NCBI GenBank assembly: GCA_023014485.1
Contig: JAJOZX010006155.1
Coordinates: forward strand, 62,001-126,000
Origin: Bathynomus jamesi
Taxonomy: Eukaryota > Arthropoda > Malacostraca > Isopoda > Cirolanidae
Length of the DNA stretch: 64,000 nt
Direction of reading: 5' to 3'
This document shows, in pieces, positions 32,177-43,410 of the stretch. A program made the position numbers and the translations under genes. Each line of letters starts with the position of its first letter. The first letter of the stretch is position 1. The notes beneath the pieces were generated by a model, which ran no database searches, was not told the origin of the DNA, and worked only from the letters and a program-made list of their open reading frames with translations.

Positions 32177-33728
32177 GTGGTACGCAACCCCTTCATTTAT
32201 GTGGTGCGCACCGTTTTTTTCGATTTCACTTCACTGACACCATTTATGTTGTGCACAACCCCTTAGTTTATGTGGTGCACACCCTTTTTTCCGATTGCAC
32301 TTATTTCGTACGCGCGTGTTCGTTTATTTCAGGATGACTCTGCCTATCCATTCGGATGGCCTTTCAATTTTATACGCGTAGTTTCCCTACGCTAACTTGA
32401 AGCCCACTTTGAATTTTCAAACTTTCAATGTTAATTTACCCTCAGCTTACAAGAGAGGCCTATTGCAATAAGCATAAAAACGACATACTCCCTCTTATAA
32501 AGTTTATTTAATTTCACTCCAATTAAGACATAAATTGAACGAAATATACGGATGCGCGATTACAAATTTTGTTTAAAAAATTAAATTCTTAATTAAAAGA
32601 AAATATTTGCAAGTATTTAAGTCTCAAAGAATCATTTATACCTAGGTTTTTTTTATTTGCGTGTAACTTTAGAAACAACACGAAATTCAAATTTCGTAAT
32701 CTAAGGAGTTTAAAAATTGGTTTACTTTAAAAATTTTTGAAATTTACTCTCAACAGTTCTGCGCGAGTTCCGCAGATTTTCCAGGAAAAAAGTCCGTCAA
32801 ATAAATTAGATTTTTTCTCATCATAACTGAATGGTCATGCACTAACTTCCCGGGTTTCCACGGGAACCAACTTCACCACAAAATATTGACTCTTCCCTGA
32901 GGAAACCTAATATGTCGCAAACTTACAGTTTAACATTTAATTTGAACAAAATTAAATTAAACGAAATTTCACAAAGTTCTTTTTTTTCGGTCGCTGGCAA
33001 TAAAGCTCTTACACACAAGTTCGCGTAAACAAAGGAAATTCAAATTTTAAGTACAACGTGAAACAGTTTTAACTCACCTTAGAAATTTTCAATCACGCCA
33101 CAGAGCCTAAAGATTTATTCGTACAGGACCGAACTACAACTAACTTAGAAATCTAAGTTACACCTTAAAATTTCAAGGACTCCGCCTTACAATATTCTGA
33201 ATGACCTATCAAAAACATTTTCATTACATAAGGTGGTCCCTACGAAAACTTTCATCCATACATAAGGAAAGAAGGCATTTTTCTTTTCCCTCACTGGGTG
33301 TTATAAGAATCATTGTCCTTTGATTGGACATTCACATTTCCTTCCAAAAACAAAGCTCTTCCTTTTCCTTAAAATCAACTTAAAATAAAGTTCTTTCTTC
33401 GAAGTCACTTGGTTTCTTAAATTTATGACCAACAGGAATAGTGCATACATGATTTATATGACGAAAATGATCACGAAGGAAAAAGGAAACAGAATGGTTA
33501 TTTTCTTAAATATTATTCACGTGTTACTTTCGTGAAATAATTTTCATAACATGATTTATATATATGTTTACATCAAACAAAAATATCACAAGCAGTAGAG
33601 AATTGTGTATACATTAGACGCAAAAACAAGAAGAATACACACTGGATCTATTTCACATATATACAGTATATACTGTATAAAACAACTTCTTTCATACAAC
33701 AAAATCAGAATACACCAAATTTATTTAA
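32177..33728. other. Unassigned AT-rich DNA with a ~70-bp tandem duplication
   Basis: No gene or known element seen. 32,175-32,310 holds two copies of a ~70-bp unit (GCAACCCCTTCATTTATGTGGTGCGCACC / ACAACCCCTTAGTTTATGTGGTGCACACC; each quoted in part) that replace the LTR2 continuation. The rest is AT-rich with no ORF beyond 60 codons that looks real. Confidence 0.5.
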
Positions 33729-33745
33729 TATATATATACACACAC

Positions 33746-33802
<57 letters not shown>
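33729..33802. repeat. (CA)n-(TA)n compound microsatellite
   Basis: TATATACACACACACG...CACACATATATATA. No gene. Confidence 0.97.
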
Positions 33803-33927
33803 CGCGTCAGAAATGGAAAACATCCATTAATGTAAGTTCCTATCACGGTTAAAAAAATAGTAAACCCACACGTAATCGAGTCCACATTTACATCCTCATT
33901 GCTTTGTACTACACAATAAATGCGATT

Positions 33928-34503
33928 TTACATTAATTCACCACTCAAAGTATACGGGGGTATATATTCAATATAAAGATCTTTCAACTCGCTTAACACT
34001 GTTTTCGTACCCACTTTACAATTGGGAGTCAAACTATCACCCTCTTTAAACACAGATACAATACAGTCAAAACCACGCACAAAGATGACATCGTTTGCTA
34101 CATCATCACCATTAAATTCAATTTTATAAACACTCCTCTCCAAACGGTATTTATTCTTTCAGCGCTGACCTTTTCAACTGTAAAATCTTCACAACTCATA
34201 TCGACAACTGAAGCATGTTTCTAAATCGTGCAGACAATTGTGTCTTATATAAAGAAATAATTCTTCAGGGTGAACAGTGAAGGTGAGTTCAGCCCTGTAC
34301 CGTCCTAGTGCTTTTTACCAAAGTTCATGATATTTCGAGGACTCTGCCCCTTCTAAATACGCATCCAGTTCCAAACCATTCTCGCCTTGTTGTCCCTACA
34401 CTTGATAAAATCATCGAGCAGGGCGGTGTACGCGTATTCAAGTACCGTGTCAAAATAACGCATATCAGCAACACGTGCGTCTAATATAGGTTTCAGTTTA
34501 CGG
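33928..34503 (-). pseudogene. Unidentified reverse-strand coding remnants beside the Polinton
   Basis: Two stretches. 33,928-34,143 is open for 71 codons and reads like a globular protein (YKIEFNGDDVANDVIFVRGFDC, then VGTKTVLSELKDLYIEYIP). 34,340-34,503 starts MFEVVGFRKLKPILDARVADM, continues YFDTVLEYAYTALLDDFIKCRD and then shifts frame. Composition and amphipathic pattern look protein-coding, unlike the surrounding AT-rich DNA. I do not recognise the family. Their place directly upstream of Polinton genes, divergently oriented, suggests they belong to the same element; that is inference. Confidence 0.4.
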
Positions 34504-34577
34504 AAACCGACGACTTCAAACATTGTGTCGAGAATGAAACGGCTTCGCGTGGGGATAAGGGCGTTATTGTCAGCAGA

Positions 34578-35677
34578 ATTCTTTGCGAACAGGATGAGAG
34601 TAGTGGACTGGGATAATTTATTTATGGGTAATGACGCAAATTTTCATTGGGAGGCATTTAAAGAAAGCTTTATGAATATCGAAAGGGAGTTTATTCCTCG
34701 TAGGCCCAAGCGCGCTAGAAATCATGGTAGGCCCAAGTGGTGGACTAGGGAAATAGGCAAGTTCAGAACTGAGCGTAACAGAGCGTATAGACTTAATAAG
34801 CGCAATGGCACGGTAGCTAACTTTAATACATATATCGAGCTTAGATGTCAGGTTAAAAGATCTGTTAGGAATGCTAAGCGTAATTTGGAGATACTGATTG
34901 CTGCGGATAGTAAATATAATGCCAAAAAGTTTTTTGACTACGTGAATGATCGTAAGCCGATAAAAGATAACATAGGCCCTCTTTTGGACGCTAACTGTGG
35001 TTTGGCTTCCGACGGTCAGGCGATGGGGGGTATTTTTAACAACTTTTTTGCGACAGTTTTTACCGTAGAAGACGTAAATAATGTCCCCGACGTTGACGAT
35101 ATCGTTCCATTTAGTTGCGAGACTGTTTTGAATGAAATAACTGTTCACGAGGGTTAGATTGCGCATTATATCGATAAGGTAAAAGTGAGCAAGGCTCCAG
35201 GCCCTGACATGCCAGCGTGTGAAATGCCAGCAATAAAAAAAATATTAGACTAACACGAACTTAGATATAGCTCGTAGCGTAAACTAACCCACTTTTTGTT
35301 ATACTCTTCCTACTTTTTTTTACTTTTCTTATCCTCTCTTTACTTGCATATCTGTAGTTTGCATGGTATGAGAGTGTTTGAGTTAAGACTGTGTTTGCAT
35401 GGTTTGTAAGCGTTCTTATTTTACTTCTTTTCATCTTTCACCCCTTTCCTACGCTCTTCGACTATTTTTCCGACTTGTCGGCAGTGGCCGGCGGATGATG
35501 ATGGTGAATCTTTCTTTTTCTTTTTCTGAATGAATGTTAACCCACGAATGATAGGTTTTGCTACTTACTTAACCCCTTATTCTCTTCTTTTAACCCCCTA
35601 CTCTCTCCTTTCTCTCGGGCTAACCTTAGAGTGGATGTTAGGTTCTTTGTTAGCCTTAGCTTCTGTAGATCTGTAGA
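34578..35677 (+). mobile_element. CR1-like LINE copy L5, internally deleted
   Basis: Same family as L1. It begins in the endonuclease-RT linker (NRMRVVDWDNLFMGNDANFHW, from 34,588), open to 35,157, then IAHYIDKVKVSKAPGPD. At about 35,205-35,215 it jumps to the 3' UTR (GACATGCCAGCGTGTG), losing nearly all of the RT. Short homology at the seam (GACATG-like) suggests a deletion or template jump. The 3' end shows CTGTAGAT-CTGTAG (35,663-35,676). It separates the reverse-strand remnants from the Polinton genes. Confidence 0.9.
34588..35207 (+). pseudogene. L5 ORF2 fragment: linker and first RT block
   Basis: Open for about 190 codons with a single in-frame stop (TAG, 35,155-35,157) in HEG-stop-IAHYIDK. 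Motifs KWWTREIGKF, RAYRLNKRNGTVAN, KKFFDYVNDRKPIKDNIGP and FFATVFTVEDVNNVPDVDDI match L1 1070-1640 position by position. The catalytic RT core is missing, so no active product is possible. Confidence 0.88.
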
Positions 35678-36086
35678 AAACAGTCTACCCCATACATTAA
35701 GGAATAAAGGGCTTAGTCTTTGTAATCTATTGAGTGAGGATCCCATTATACAATGGTCCTATACAGGCGAGGTTGTTGTTCAAGGGCCAAAGGTCCAAGG
35801 TTCGAATATCATTGATATCGTAGTTGATTTGGTGAGAAAGTGGGATAGGACATCACCAGCAGGATGGAAGCATATTAAAGCTAGACTACAGCAAATAAAC
35901 ATCCCAAAAACGCTGATAGGTAACCAGAACAGGTTAAAAGACTTGGGACAAGCAACGTATGTACCACAACTGAACACGCCTTCGGCCCCGGCGATAACAT
36001 CTCTGAAGAGGAAAAAGAAGAGACCGAGCAGCAACGCACAACCCTACCTGCACGCCTCTAAAATACGCAAATGGTTAACATATTAA
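35678..36086 (+). pseudogene. Polinton protein encoded upstream of the integrase
   Basis: Open frame of about 130 codons. The first codons are LINE sequence; the Polinton part begins near SLPHTLRNKG. Recognisable features are WSYTGEVVVQG, GSNIIDIVVDLVRKWD, PAGWKHIKARLQQINIPKTLIGNQNR and a basic tail KRKKKRPSSN. I know the 'GSNIxDLVxD...NIPKxxxGNxNR' pattern from a small protein encoded next to the integrase in animal Maverick/Polinton elements; its function is unknown to me. The natural start is lost to the LINE insertion. The end overlaps the integrase start (36,071). Confidence 0.65.
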
Positions 36087-37085
36087 GAAAAAGTTATTAT
36101 GACATTTCTAATCCAGTCTCCTACTGGGGTGTTAATAGACTGTACAGAGGTGTTTATAATGAAGGAATAGAGAAAAAATATGTTGAGAGGTTGTTGACGG
36201 AGCAGGAAGCTTATACACTACATAAGCCGGTGAGAAGGTTTAAAACTGCCAAGACTTTAGCAGCCTCGGTTAATTCTATTTGGCAGGCGGATTCAACATA
36301 CATGCAGAGATATTCAGTGTATAATAACGCGTATAGATACATCCTGCTTATAATAGATGTATTCTCTAGATACTTGTGGCTAACCCCGTTGAAAAATAAA
36401 TCGCATTCCTGGCTATTTTTGTACGGACATGGGGAAAGAATTTATAGGCCGAGCTTTCCAGAACATGTTGGCAGAGTTTAATATCAGTTATTACACTAGC
36501 AATTCTATACATAAAGCATCTTTAGCCGAAAGAGTTCAGCGTACCATAAAGGAACGCATGCATCGCTATTTCACACATAAAAACACATACAGATATATAG
36601 AGATTCTGGAGTCGCTGGCTTCATCATACAACCGTTCACACCACCGAGCGATTGGTACAACAACTAGCGAAATTTTAAGAAGAGGTACGCATACAGAGCT
36701 AGAGTGAGAAAAGATAATCGTAGCGCGTCACCATGCTCTGTACGTTTCAAAATCAAGGATTATGTAGGACTGTCGCGTTCGAGGAATAAATTCGCGAAGG
36801 GATTTGAGTAAGGTAGACTCGTGAGATTTTTAAATTTAGAGGTATGAGGCCTAGGTAAGGTGATGTATTACGTTGAAGATTTGAATGGGGAAGTAATTGG
36901 TGGTGGCTTTTATGGTGAGGAGATGTAGAAAAAGTGACATTTAATTTAGAAAAAAAGTGTTTAAAATTGAAAAAATTTGAGGAAGCAAAACTTCAGGAAA
37001 GAGAAAAATGTACCTGGCAAAATGGCTGGGTTACCAGGAAAGCTTCAACACTTCTGTAAAAGCTGCTGCAATAATGAAGCTTAAA
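36071..37085 (+). pseudogene. Polinton retroviral-type integrase with chromodomain end
   Basis: The start MVNILRKSYYDISNPVSYWGV is followed by an N-terminal helical region, then SIWQADSTYMQRYS (first catalytic Asp in QADS, near 36,290) and IIDVFSRYLW. About 25 residues are deleted near 36,405. The second Asp is in DMGKEF (GAC 36,426-36,428) and the Glu in SLAERVQRTIKE. Next come NRSHHRAIG and, in another frame, FKIKDYVGLSRSRNKF and YYVEDLNGEVIGG (36,745-36,920, SH3-like C-terminal domain). MYLAKWLGYQESFN near 37,008-37,050 is a chromodomain remnant. This layout is that of Maverick/Polinton integrases. It is disabled by frameshifts and stops. Confidence 0.88.
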
Positions 37086-37096
37086 TAATATACAAC

Positions 37097-37893
37097 ATGG
37101 CGCCTAACCACTTCTACGTCACACTCCCGTCCCCTGCCCCTCTGTCTGTACATCCTAACAATACCATGGCCAGCTTTATAACAGAACTGCATGGGCCAAT
37201 TGAATTGGGTCGTGAATAATATGAGGTTGGAATATTTCCATTGGCCACCAAGTTTTTAAGTATTGATAAGAAAGAACCCGTTTGTATGGTTCTTAGAAGT
37301 CGCGACGAATGTGAAAAGGCCGGAGTAACTCGCGACGATACCATGCGCTCAGCTTGGAGTGGTCAGTTGCAGTTCTACAGTACAAAAGTAACACTAGGCC
37401 CGGGGCATTATGACACAGCTGGGGATATTGTGAGACACTTAAATGGGAGTCTGAAAAGTTTAAATCTTACGTCTGATTTAATGTACGAAATCGTAAACAA
37501 AGATAAGACGGGGGCATGCTTTGTTGCTAAAATCGAAGGCTAACAGAAATATTAAAGACAAAGCACTGTTCAAAATTATACCTGAGGGTAGATATGTTCG
37601 AGCCTTCCAAAGTGATACTTTCACGAGTCACAACATGAATTGACGAGTTTACTGTACCAGCTAAAATTGGAGAAATTGCCCTGTGGAGACCCTCCCCCGC
37701 ACAAGTGCTATAGTTACAGCAATATCGTGGAGCATCAGTTTGTTCGGGATATCCAGGCCCGGCTGCTGCGCATCGCTCACATTCCCAATGATAGAGGAAA
37801 GAGCTTGAGGTTTACATATGGCAAGCCTCATTATGTCAAAGTCGCAACTAACACCGGTCTGCATGAAAATCGATTTCTTTATTTTGAGTTGTG
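37097..37893 (+). pseudogene. Polinton virion-type protein, 5' part
   Basis: The ATG at 37,097 starts MAPNHFYVTLPSPAPLSV followed by HPNNTMASFITELHGPIEL. The 'FYVTLPS...YPNNT...F' start and the 'xEVGI' segment are familiar from a conserved Polinton protein that I believe to be a structural (virion) protein; the exact role is uncertain. Lesions are a TAA near 37,216 and a frameshift near 37,543-37,640. The later part YSNIVEHQFVRDIQARLLRI...KPHYVKVATNT is clear to about 37,860. The coding sequence then runs into foreign DNA. Its last ~25 codons reappear at 52,932-53,015, so about 15 kb is inserted in it. Confidence 0.7.
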
Positions 37894-38083
37894 ATTCTGA
37901 AGCAGTTAGCTGCGCTGAATTACAAAATGCTACCAGTTTTTTTCTATCACCCACAGTTTTAAAGTTATTAGCAAAACAATTTTGGGGCGCTTTGTAATTT
38001 TTTACCTTTTTTATCTTTAATTAATTTCGTTTTTTCATATTTTTCGATAATAATTCTAACATTACGTCTTTAAAATTTTAATA

Positions 38084-39760
38084 ATGGCTTCTAGAGGATG
38101 TACCCATAGTCCAGACATATTTTGTTATATTTGTGGTCGGTATGTTGCTGTAAAACAAAGGACAAATGTAACGACCTTCATTAAGAGAGCTTATCATGCT
38201 TATTTTGGAATTAAATTAGGAGAGCAAGACAAAAGTTGGGCTCCACACAAGGTTTGTCTTACGTGTGTTGCGGCACTAAGGAATTGGAGCAAAGGTAAAA
38301 AGAAAAGTTTGCCATTTGGGATCCCTATCGTATGGCGCGAGCCTAGAAACCATACCGATGACTGCTACTTCTGTTCTTGCAATGTTAAAGGTTATAATGC
38401 AAAGAATAAAGAGAGCCTTCAATACCCAAGTCTTCCATCTGCAATAAGGCCGGTACCCCATGGTCCAGAAGTTCCTATTCCCCGCCCACCCGAGAGTCTG
38501 GATCAATACAATTCAGATTCTGATTCAGTTCCAAATCCAGACAATGATGATGTTTATGAACAGCCAACAGCTGACCGAGATCCTCCTAAACCATTATCCC
38601 GAGCCGAACTAAATGACTTAGTCAGGGATTTAAATCTGCCTAAGGACTCTGCAGAACTTTTGGGGTCTAGATTGCAGGAGAACAATTTATTGGCATCCAA
38701 CACATACTTCGCTTGGTACAGAAATCGTGAGAAAGACTTCGAGCCTTTTTTCGAAGAAGATGGTCCCTTTTTATTTTGCAAGGACATCACAGGATTAGTA
38801 TGCAAGCTAGGCATCGAATACCAAACCAGTGACTGGAGGTTGTTTATAGATTCCTCTAAAACAAGTCTAAAAGGAGTGTTACTTCACAATGGTAACAAAT
38901 ATGCATCAATCCCAGTGGCCCATTCTACTCATTTAAAAGAGACCTATGATAACATGAAACTGCTTCTGGAAAAAATTCAGTATCAAAATCACAGATGGAT
39001 ATTGTGTGGGGATCTCAAAGTCCTTTGCATGTTACTTGGGCAGCAATCAGGATACACTAAGATGCCATGTTTCATCTGCGAATGGGATAGTCGAGCACGT
39101 GACCAGCACTGGAAGAGGAAAACTTGGCCTCCTAGAGAGAATCTTACCCCAGGATCAAAGAACATTTTACATGAACATCTAGTTGAACCAAATAAAATCC
39201 TCCTACCACCCTTGCACATTAAGTTAGGCTTGATGAAGCAGTATGTCAAAGCATTGAATAGAGAAGGTGAGTGTTTCAAGTACATTTATTCAAAATATCC
39301 AAAGATTAGCTACGAGAAAATAAAGGAAGGTGTTTTTATAGGTCCTCAGATTAGAAAGTTATTGACAGACGATCATTTCCTGAACACAATGACCAATAAA
39401 GAAAAAGAAGCATGGCTTGGTTTCAAAGATGTTGTTGAAAACTTCTTGGGAAACTACAAAAGCCAAAATTATGAAAGACTGGTGGAAAATATGCTTAAAA
39501 AGTTTTGCGCCTCAGGCTGCAACATGAGCCTGAAAGTTCACTTCTTATTTTCGCATCTTGATCGTTTTCCCGAAAATCTCGGAGATGTCAGTGAGGAGCA
39601 AGGGGAATGATTTCACCAGGACATCAAAACCATGGAAAGAAGATATCAAGGAAGATGGCATACAAATATGATGGCGGATTACTGCTGGTGTCTGCAACGA
39701 GATCAGCCTAACGCACAGCATAAGAAAACATCAAAGAAGCACCGGTTTAGTCGTCATTAG
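38084..39760 (+). pseudogene. 558-codon transposase-like protein with one nonsense codon
   Basis: The ATG at 38,084 starts MASRGCTHSPDIFCYICGRYV. Paired cysteines (C14/C17, a CLTC near residue 60, CYFC near 95) suggest an N-terminal zinc-binding domain. An acidic linker (about 140-180) follows. Then FIDSSKTSLKG (D256), CGDLKVLCMLLGQQSG (D310), MPCFICEWDSRARDQHW, LPPLHIKLGLMKQYVKAL, and GE-stop-FHQDIKTMERRYQGRW near the end. Spaced acidic residues on either side of a long helical region suggest an RNase H-fold (DDE-type) transposase. I know this protein as a widespread unnamed family in animal genomes but not its proper name. Codon 509 is TGA at a place where CGA is expected; otherwise the frame is open to TAG 39,758-39,760. 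It lies inside the Polinton. Confidence 0.7.
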
Positions 39761-39816
39761 TCAGATCTACCTTCGTAGTCTTAAGTCTTTGGAATAAGTC
39801 CTGAAATGTTTGTAAG

Positions 39817-41475
39817 TGTTAACCCCCCCCTTTATGGCCCTTTGTCGGTTCGGATTCGAAGGGGGTTCTAGTTAGGAGGCTGCAACGGATGCTTCTTCTT
39901 TATACTTTTCTATAATTCTTTTCGGTCGCCTTAGGGGGTCGACACTCTGTTAATTCTTTTCTTTCTGCTTATTAATTCTTCTCTTTTTATAATTATCGAC
40001 TTTTCTGACTAAGTTCTGAAGCGAGCACGGCTCGAAGGAAAAAGATAAAAACTTCTTAAAGTGTGGTTTACTTCTTAAAAATTACAGTTGGTACTCTGAA
40101 TTACAAGGGGTAGAGGTTCGACCTCTTTCGACCATGGCTCAGGCCGGAATCTAAAAATACTTAAGTTAAGGAGGCAAGGGGCTTCTGCCCCCTCCCGATG
40201 AAGTGCTAATCTGAAGAAGTCTAATGAGAAGATGTCTAATGAGAAGAGTTCTAATAATGAAGATTAATCTAGAAGTGTCTTAAATGAAGATGGTACATGC
40301 ATAATATAGTCTAATGTTTGGGGGAGACAATCGAAGGTTAAGTTTCCCCCCTTTTTAAACACATGATTTCAACTAAAAAGAATAAAAAATAAAAAATAAA
40401 AAAGAACAGTAGTATCGCTGATTCGACATTTATGGAGGCGATATTATTTCGTATTAGCACATAAGCACAATTTTGAGTACATGACTGAGTACGTATTAAT
40501 TTTGGTTCATTACAATTACGATTACAATTATGGATTACAACTACCAATTAATTCATATTCACTTATTATTGTTTTAATTACAATTCCATTAAAGTATATT
40601 CTTACATTATAAATTAAATCATTACATTTAATTAGTTTCACTGAAGTACATTACAAGTTATTGTTCATTACAGTTTCATTAAAGTACATTACATCAATTA
40701 CATTATATTAAAGGATTAAATTTAATTACAATTTTAGCAAATTGTTAATTTAAAGTATTACAGTTAATTATAATTAAACAGTTACTATAACTTTGTCTTG
40801 TTTTTACAGTGTTTCATATTAATAGACAATTAAGATGTTAGAAATATAATACAAAGTACATGGCACTTACGGGATAATTTATTTTACGAAATAATATACT
40901 ATAATGTTATAAATTCGAATCAAAGCGAAAGGAGACCTTTTTTATCTTAGAAGCGTTCAAATTATGCTGTGATGAGTGGAATTTCTGATAATAACTTACT
41001 AAGCATTGTCTAGAGTTCACCTCAGGAGGTCAAATAATTAAAAATAAAAATGAAAAAAATAATACGAGAACGTTTTTTCGCGTTCCCGAACGAAGGCAAA
41101 GGTTTTGCGTTTCATAGATTGACACGAGTAAAAATAGATTGATAAGTTGATAGGGCATAAGTAGACAATAGGTAGATGAATGAATAAGTAATAAAATTAA
41201 TAAAGGATAGCGGTCAAGCTAAAATATGGACGTATGGGGGCGGGGATATGGTCGAATAATAGTTATATTTATACTACATAACATAAATAATGACTTCTAT
41301 AGGGTGTACAGTTTTTATTATGATGATATATAAATTTTCATACATTGAATACTAGAGATATGATGAAGGGAAATTAATGACGGGAAAATGTGACGTCATA
41401 GTTATTGAATTTGTACGTATAGTACGAATCATTGTTAGGAAGATTTACAAGAACGAATTAGAGACACAGAGTGGG
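39817..41475 (-). repeat. Shortened LTR of array unit 1 (1659 bp)
   Basis: Identical in structure to 43,411-45,058 and 46,995-48,646. All three lack the first 149 bp found at 52,246-52,394 and are joined to internal sequence (GATATAAGTTTGAAATTG) at the same base, so they descend from a single deletion that also removed the polypurine tract. Confidence 0.85.
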
Positions 41476-42042
41476 GATATAAGTTTGAAATTGACAATTA
41501 GATCTTTTCGTGAGCACTTTGCTCTTTTTTTTTTTTTTTTTTTTTAAAGATTGCTTGTCACACTACTTAGAACAAAAACTAAAAAAAAGTTGAAACAAAA
41601 CGGAGGACGGCATGTTCCTCATATAGTAATTTAAAAGGAGTCATTAGGACAAGATCGATTAATTATTTTTCACGTATACATTACAATAATTACCAAAATC
41701 GTTACAAACAATTGTAAAAACTATTTTGGTTACAAACAACAAAATGTCATTTCACCTATATATTTATATACGCAATAATGACATGAACAAGAAAAAAGGT
41801 TAAACTAAAGACGCAACCCGGTCAATTCAGGTTGAATTAAATTCTTTTACAAAAAAAAAGGTTGAATTAAATTCTTAAATTACATTTTCTTAAATTACAA
41901 AGGAAAAGTTGAATTCAATTGACTGCATTGAAAACTAACTTGGGACTTGAAATAAAAATGACGGAATAAATCACTCTGACTTGAAATAAACTCTGACTTC
42001 GAATCTAACTCTGACTTTGAATCTAACTGAAATCTCTGGGGC

Positions 42043-42215
42043 GGTTGTCCCTCTTAGATGCAACCTATTGACTTGAACTCTTATCAAGTATCTCTATAAA
42101 TCTCTGGGGCGGTTGGCCGTTTTGGCGCAACCTTCTGACTTGACCTCTTATCAAGTATTTGAACTAAAAATGAAACTAAAAATGGAAAATGACTGCACTT
42201 GACCTCTATTCAAGT
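42043..42215 (-). ncRNA. Leader hairpins of array unit 1
   Basis: ACTTGA-7 nt-TCAAGT stems at 42,071-42,089, 42,138-42,156 and 42,197-42,215, alternating with GGTTG...CAACC stems (e.g. 42,043-42,065). Loops differ (ACTCTTA, CCTCTTA, CCTCTAT on the + strand) while stems are kept. The arrangement equals 27,037-27,188 in element B on the opposite strand. Confidence 0.6.
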
Positions 42216-42539
42216 GGAGACGATTAACCTCTCTCTGGTTGACCCTCTTGGTGCAACCTTCTGACTTCAAAAACTGATTTCAAAATGACTTAAAAAAAAA
42301 TGACTTCAAAAAAATGACTTCAAAAATCTCTCTAAATCTATAAACTCTCTCTCTTAATTTGCAAGTCAATTCAATTCAGTAATTGAAAAAAATTTGCAAA
42401 AAAAAAAAAAAAAAAAAATGTAACTATTTCATTCTAATGTACACGAAGGTACGATACTATTATGTTTGATACATAAAATAAAATTATTCTATACTGAATA
42501 TAACAGTGAAAATAACTGAAAATAACTCTTAAAAATAAT

Positions 42540-42730
42540 TAACTCTGTTACAATTAACTTCTGTTACAATTAACTTCTGTTACATTTAACTTCTGTTACA
42601 TTTAACTTCTTTTACAATTAACTTCTTTTACAATTAACTTTCTTTTACAATTAACTCTCTTTTACAATTAACTCTCTTTTACAATTAACTCTCTTTTACA
42701 ATTAACTCTCTTTTACAATTAACTCTCTCT
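42540..42730. repeat. 17-bp minisatellite TTTTACAATTAACTCTC
   Basis: About eleven units with drift from TGTTACAATTAACTTC to TTTTACAATTAACTCTC. It is present in all three units (also near 46,125-46,310 and 49,720-49,900) with few differences. Confidence 0.9.
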
Positions 42731-43392
42731 TTGAAATTTACTGTTTCACTAAAAAAAGTGTATCACTGGTGTCTGAAGTGTTCACTGTGTTTTGTGTTAA
42801 TTCTGGCTCCATACTAAATATTAACTGTTAATAGTACTGTTTTTTTTCAAGTGTTTATAAATTTCTTTAAAAAAACAAAATGTACTTAACCACATTTCTA
42901 CGGGCGAAATCCTCAGAGACGTGTCCTGAAGACGTCTTGCTGGCTACTTGTTCCTGGGTGAAAACTAGGCGTGAAGAACTTGGAGTCGTGACAACCGGTC
43001 AAGGGTGGATGTTACGAACTAGAAGTCGTGACACGCCGGTCGACTGGTTTTATCCTGATGCAGGGTAATTTCTATCTTGGCCAAAGAGTGGCCTCTTCTT
43101 AAAATCTTCTTCTTCTTAAAATAATCTTGTTATCCTGATGCAGGGTAATTTCTATCTTGGCCAAAGAGTGGCCTCTTCTTAAAAATCTTCTTAAAGTAAT
43201 CTTCTTATCCTGATGCAGGGTAATTTCTATCTTGGCCAAAGAGTGGCCTCTTCTTAAAATCTTCTTCTGGTTAAAATAATCTTAAGATCCTGGTAAATGG
43301 TCTCCACAATGTTAGACCCCATATCTTCTTCTATGTCCCTATGGAGTCGTCTTGATTTTTATCCTGGTAGTAGGTCGCCAGCTGTTATTTAT

Positions 43393-43410
43393 CCTGGCAG
43401 GGTCGCCAGT
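43393..43410 (-). promoter_or_regulatory. Primer binding site of the array element
   Basis: On the reverse strand TGGCGACCCTGCCAGG starts 2 bp after the LTR end GGTTAACA. It fits the complement of a tRNA-Arg 3' end (from memory, one base may differ). The same site is at 46,977-46,994 and 50,570-50,587. Confidence 0.6.

Larger units (their letters stand above)
41476..43410 (-). other. Internal region of array unit 1
   Basis: Read on the reverse strand from 43,410: PBS-like TGGCGACCCTGCCAGG (43,393-43,408), a second TGGCGACC about 26 bp on, and three ~75-bp repeats with TTGGCCAAGATAG (43,053-43,250). Next come a 17-bp minisatellite (42,540-42,730), an A20 tract, the hairpin cluster (42,043-42,215), a T-tract near 41,525 and the junction at 41,475. 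ORFs on either strand (e.g. 42,880-43,068) have no recognisable domain and are antisense or frame-broken between units. Units 2 and 3 repeat this at 45,059-46,994 and 48,647-50,587. Confidence 0.75.

Noticed and set aside
34618..35166. 182-codon reverse-strand ORF
   Set aside because: Shadow of the L5 linker/RT frame on the opposite strand.
42880..43068. 62-codon ORF in array unit 1
   Set aside because: Not open in units 2 and 3 (46,460 and 50,050 regions), antisense to the element, no domain.
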